From Ceratodon purpureus (taxonomy: Eukaryota > Streptophyta > Bryopsida > Pseudoditrichales > Ditrichaceae), in NCBI GenBank assembly GCA_014871385.1, contig CM026433.1, positions 16,395,276 through 16,459,275 of the forward strand: a stretch of 64,000 bases of DNA, given 5' to 3'. The notes under the pieces were generated by a model that worked only from the letters and a program-made list of their open reading frames with translations, did no database searches and was not told the origin of the DNA. A program made the position numbers and the translations under genes. Shown one piece after another: positions 60,101 through 64,000 of the stretch (position 1 is its first letter; each line of letters starts with the position of its first letter).

Positions 60101-63100
60101 TTACAGGGTTTAGGTGAATGGGAGAGTACATTGCAGGACGGGGGTGAAGGGGAGGTGGCGTGATGAAGTGTGGAGAAGGGGGGTGGAACGGGTAAACGGA
60201 ATAAACGGGTAAACGGGTAAACTGGTGGAACGGGTAAACGGGTAAACGGGTGGAACGGGTAAATGGGGGAGGAGGGGGGTTGGGTGGAACGGGTAAACGG
60301 GAAAGAGTGGAGAAGGGGGGAGGATGGGGGGTTGAGGGGTTTAGGGTTGATGGAGTGGCACGGGGTTTAGGGTTTAGGGTTTTTAGGGGGGGGTTGAGGG
60401 AGTTTAGGGTTTAGTGTGTAGAGAAGCAGGGTGAATGGAGGGGATGAGGGGAGAATAACAGGGTGGAAGGGTGAAGATGGTGGAAAGGTAAAGAGGGTGT
60501 AGGGGGATAACAGGGTGTAGGGGGATAACAGGGTTTAGGGGGAGAACAGGGTTTAGGGGATAACAGGGTTTTAGGGGGATAACAGGGTTAGAGGGTTTTA
60601 CAGGGGTTTAGGTGAATGGGAGAGTACATTGCAGGACGGGGGTGAAGGGGAGGTGGCGTGATGAAGTGTGGAGAAGGGGGGTGGAACGGGTAAACGGATA
60701 AACGGGTAAACGGGTAAACGGGTGGAACGGGTAAACGGGGTAAACGGGTGGAACGGGTAAATGGGGGAGGAGGGGGGTTGGGTGGAACGGGTAAACGGGA
60801 AAGAGTGGAGAAGGGGGGAGGATGGGGGGTTGAGGGGTTTAGGGTTGATGGAGTGGCACGGGGTTTAGGGTTTAGGGTTTTTAGGGGGGGGTTGAGGGAG
60901 TTTAGGGTTTAGTGTGTAGAGAAGCAGGGTGAATGGAGGGGATGATGGGAGAATAACAGGGTGGAAGGGTGAAGATGGTGGAAAGGTAAAGAGGGTGTAG
61001 GGGGATAACAGGGTGTAGGGGGATAACAGGGTTTAGGGGGAGAACAGGGTTTAGTGGGATAACAGGGTTTTAGGGGGATAACAGGGTTAGAGGGTTTTAC
61101 AGGGTTTAGGTGAATGGGAGAGTACATTGCAGGACGGGGGTGAAGGGGAGGTGGGCGTGATGAAGTGTGGAGAAGGGGGGTGGAACGGGTAACGGATAAC
61201 CGGAGTAAACGGGTAAACGGGTGGAACGGGTAAAACGGGTAAACGGGTGGAACGGGTAAATGGGGGAGGAGGGGGGTTGGGTGGAACGGGTAAACGGGAA
61301 AGAGTTGAGAAGGGGGGAGGATGGGGGGGTTGAGGGGTTTAGGGTTGAATGGAGTGGCACGGGGTTTAGGGTTTAGGGTTTTTTAGGGGGGGGGTTGAGG
61401 GAGTTTAGGGTTTAGTGTGTAGAGAAGCAGGGTGAATGGAGGGGATGAGGGGAGAATAACAGGGTGGAAGGGTGAAGATGGTGGAAAGGTAAAGAGGGTG
61501 TAGGGGGATAACAGGGTGTAGGGGGATAACAGGGTTTAGGGGGAGAACAGGGTTTAGGGGATAACAGGGTTTTAGGGGGATAACAGGGTTAGAGGGTTTT
61601 ACAGGGTTTAGGTGAATGGGAGAGTACATTGCAGGACGGGGGTGAAGGGGAGGTGGCGTGATGAAGTGTGGAGAAGGGGGGTGGAACGGGTAAACGGATA
61701 AACGGGTTAAACGGGTAAACGGGTGGAACGGGTAAACGGGTAAACGGGTGGAACGGGTAAATGGGGGAGGAGGGGGGTTGGGTGGAACGGGTAAACGGGA
61801 AAGAGTGGAGAAGGGGGGAGGATGGGGGGTTGAGGGGTTTAGGGTTGATGGAGTGGCACGGGGTTTAGGGTTTAGGGTTTTTAGGGGGGGGGTTGAGGGA
61901 GTTTAGGGTTTAGTGTGTAGAGAAGCAGGGTGAATGGAGGGGATGAGGGGAGAATAACAGGGTGGAAGGGTGAAGATGGTGGAAAGGTAAAGAGGGTGTA
62001 GGGGATAACAGGGTGTAGGGGGATAACAGGGTTTAGGGGAGAACAGGGTTTAGGGGATAACAAGGGTTTTAGGGGATAACAGGGTTAGAGGGTTTACAGG
62101 GTTTAGGTGAATGGGAGAGTACATTGCAGGACGGGGGTGAAGGGGAGGTGGCGTGATGAAGTGTGGAGAAGGGGGGTGGAAACGGGTAAACGGATAAACG
62201 GGTAAACGGGTAAACGGGTGGAACGGGTAAACGGGTAAACGGGTGGAACGGGTAAATGGGGGAGGAGGGGGGGGTTGGGTGGAACGGGTAAACGGGAAAG
62301 AGTGGAGAAGGGGGGAGGATGGGGGGTTGAGGGGTTTAGGGTTGATGGAGTGGCACGGGTTTAGTGTTTAGGGTTTTTAGGGGGGGGTTGAGGGAGTTTA
62401 GGGTTTAGTGTGTAGAGAAGCAGGGTGAATGGAGGGGATGAGGGGAGAATAACAGGGTGGAAGGGTGAAGATGGTGGAAAGGTAAAGAGGGTGTAGGGGG
62501 ATAACAGGGTGTAGGGGGATAACAGGGTTTAGGGGGAGAACAGGGTTTAGGGGATAACAGGGTTTTAGGGGGATAACAGGGTTAGAGGGTTTTACAGGGT
62601 TTAGGTGAATGGGAGAGTACATTGCAGGACGGGGGTGAAGGGGAGGTGGCGTGATGAAGTGTGGAGAAGGGGGGTGGAACGGGTAAACGGATAAACGGGT
62701 AAACGGGTAAACGGGTGGAACGGGTAAACGGGTAAACGGGTGGAACGGGTAAATGGGGGAGGAGGGGGGTTGGGTGGAACGGGTAAACGGGAAAGAGTGG
62801 AGAAGGGGGGGAGGATGGGGGGTTGAGGGGTTTAGGGTTGATGGAGTGGCACGGGGTTAGGGTTTAGGGTTTTTAGGGGGGGGTTGAGGGAGTTTAGGGT
62901 TTAGTGTGTAGAGAAGCAGGGTGAATGGAGGGGATGAGGGGAGAATAACAGGGTGGAAGGGTGAAGATGGTGGAAAGGTAAAGAGGGTGTAGGGGGATAA
63001 CAGGGTGTAGGGGGATAACAGGGTTTAGGGGGGAGAACAGGGTTTAGGGGATAACAGGGTTTTAGGGGGATAACAGGGTTAGAGGGTTTTACAGGGTTTA

Positions 63101-64000
63101 GGTGAATGGGAGAGTACATTGCAGGACGGGGGTGAAGGGGAGGTGGCGTGATGAAGTGTGGAGAAGGGGGGTGGAACGGGTAAACGGATAAACGGGTAAA
63201 CGGGTAAACGGGTGGAACGGGTAAACGGGTAAACGGGTGGAACGGGTAAATGGGGGAGGAGGGGGGGTTGGGTGGAACGGGTAAACGGGAAAGAGTGGAG
63301 AAGGGGGGAGGATGGGGGGTTGAGGGGTTTAGGGTTGATGGAGTGGCACGGGGTTTAGGGTTTAGGGTTTTTAGGGGGGGGTTGAGGGAGTTTAGGGTTA
63401 GTGTGTAGAGAAGCAGGGTGTGAATGGAGGGATGAGGGGAGAATAACAGGGTGGAAGGGTGAAGATGGTGGAAAGGTAAAGAGGGTTGTAGGGGGATAAC
63501 AGGTGTAGGGGGATAACAGGTTTAGGGGGAGAACAGGGTTTTAGGGGATAACAGGGTTTTAGGGGGATAACAGGGTTAGAGGGTTTTACAGGGTTTAGGT
63601 GAATGGGAGAGTACATTGCAGGACGGGGGGTGAAGGGGAGGTGGCGTGATGAAGTGTGGAGAAGGGGGGGTGGAACGGGGTAAACGGAATAAACGGGTTA
63701 AACGGGGTAAACGGGTGGAACGGGTAACGGGGTAAACGGGTGGGAACGGGTAAATGGGGGAGGAGGGGGGTTGGGGTGGAAACGGGTAAACGGGAAAGGA
63801 GTGGAGAAGGGGGGAGGATGGGGGGTTGAGGGGTTTAGGGTTGATGGAGTGGCACGGGTGTTTAGGGTTTAGGGTTTTTAGGGGGGGGTTGAGGGAGTTT
63901 AGGGTTTAGTGTGTAGAGAAGCAGGGTGAATGGAGGGGATGAGGGGAGAATAACAGGGTGGAAGGGTGAAGATGGTGGAAAGGTAAAGAGGGTGTAGGGG
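57155..64000 (+). repeat. Subtelomere-like 496-bp satellite, 13 full units plus a partial one
   Basis: The word GCAGGACGGGGG marks unit starts at 57155, 57651, 58147, 58644, 59140, 59636, 60133, 60631, 61129, 61631, 62126, 62624, 63121 and 63619; spacings are 495-502 bp. Each unit has internal sub-repeats: (ACGGGTAAACGGGTAA)-type 8-mers, a TTTAGGGTTTAGGG telomere-like stretch, and four or five copies of a ~17-bp TAGGGGGATAACAGGGT motif. The plus strand is uniformly G-rich. Minus-strand proline-rich frames recurring every unit are satellite shadows. Confidence 0.95.

Noticed and set aside
57425..63616. Recurring minus-strand frames of 72-74 codons, rich in Pro
   Set aside because: They recur once per 496-bp satellite unit and simply reflect the C-rich strand of the repeat.

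Overview
This is eukaryotic nuclear DNA, almost certainly from a land plant. Recognisable genes are split into many short exons with GT/AG introns of roughly 60-400 bp. The families are plant ones (GCN1/ILITHYIA, a UPL7-type HECT ligase, a FEI-type LRR receptor kinase, a plant deoxynucleoside kinase). The right end is a satellite built around the plant telomere heptamer TTTAGGG. I cannot name the species; a non-seed plant is a guess. There is no operon, CRISPR array or rRNA.

Layout. 1-3045: a composite minisatellite element and its downstream module. 3416-6515: the N-terminal half of a UPL7-like HECT ubiquitin ligase (+). 8328-11460: second copy of the composite element and modules. 11675-14420: broken FEI-like LRR receptor kinase (+). 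15753-18066: nested duplicated modules. 18485-21760: third composite element, interrupted by an AT-rich insert carrying a two-hairpin block. 22951-25990: GC-rich tandem repeats of 375 bp and 219/222 bp. 26154-44204: a dense run of exon-intron gene pieces, all on the minus strand. In transcriptional order these are an HNH/Myb protein, a kelch/F-box-like C-terminus, a deoxynucleoside kinase, a coiled-coil protein, GCN1 (part 1), multiple inositol polyphosphate phosphatase (MIPP), GCN1 (part 2), and a second coiled-coil end. 44400-57154: AT-rich, gene-poor DNA with a foldback MITE, an inverted pair of ~745-bp TIR elements, the second two-hairpin block and three tRNA-derived SINE copies. 57155-64000: thirteen full copies and one partial copy of a ~496-bp G-rich satellite.

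Interpretation. The genes do not work together as a pathway. Introns and splice sites are kept, so they were copied as DNA rather than retroposed, and most are truncated with breakpoints in introns or exons. Several carry disabling lesions, but MIPP reads open from its second exon to its stop. The most notable structure is the same-strand patchwork at 26-44 kb, in which two GCN1 blocks flank a MIPP gene and one fusion leaves a 27-nt 'intron'. The setting resembles a subtelomeric, sex- or B-chromosome sink for duplicated gene pieces; a Helitron-like capture is possible, but I found no Helitron ends.
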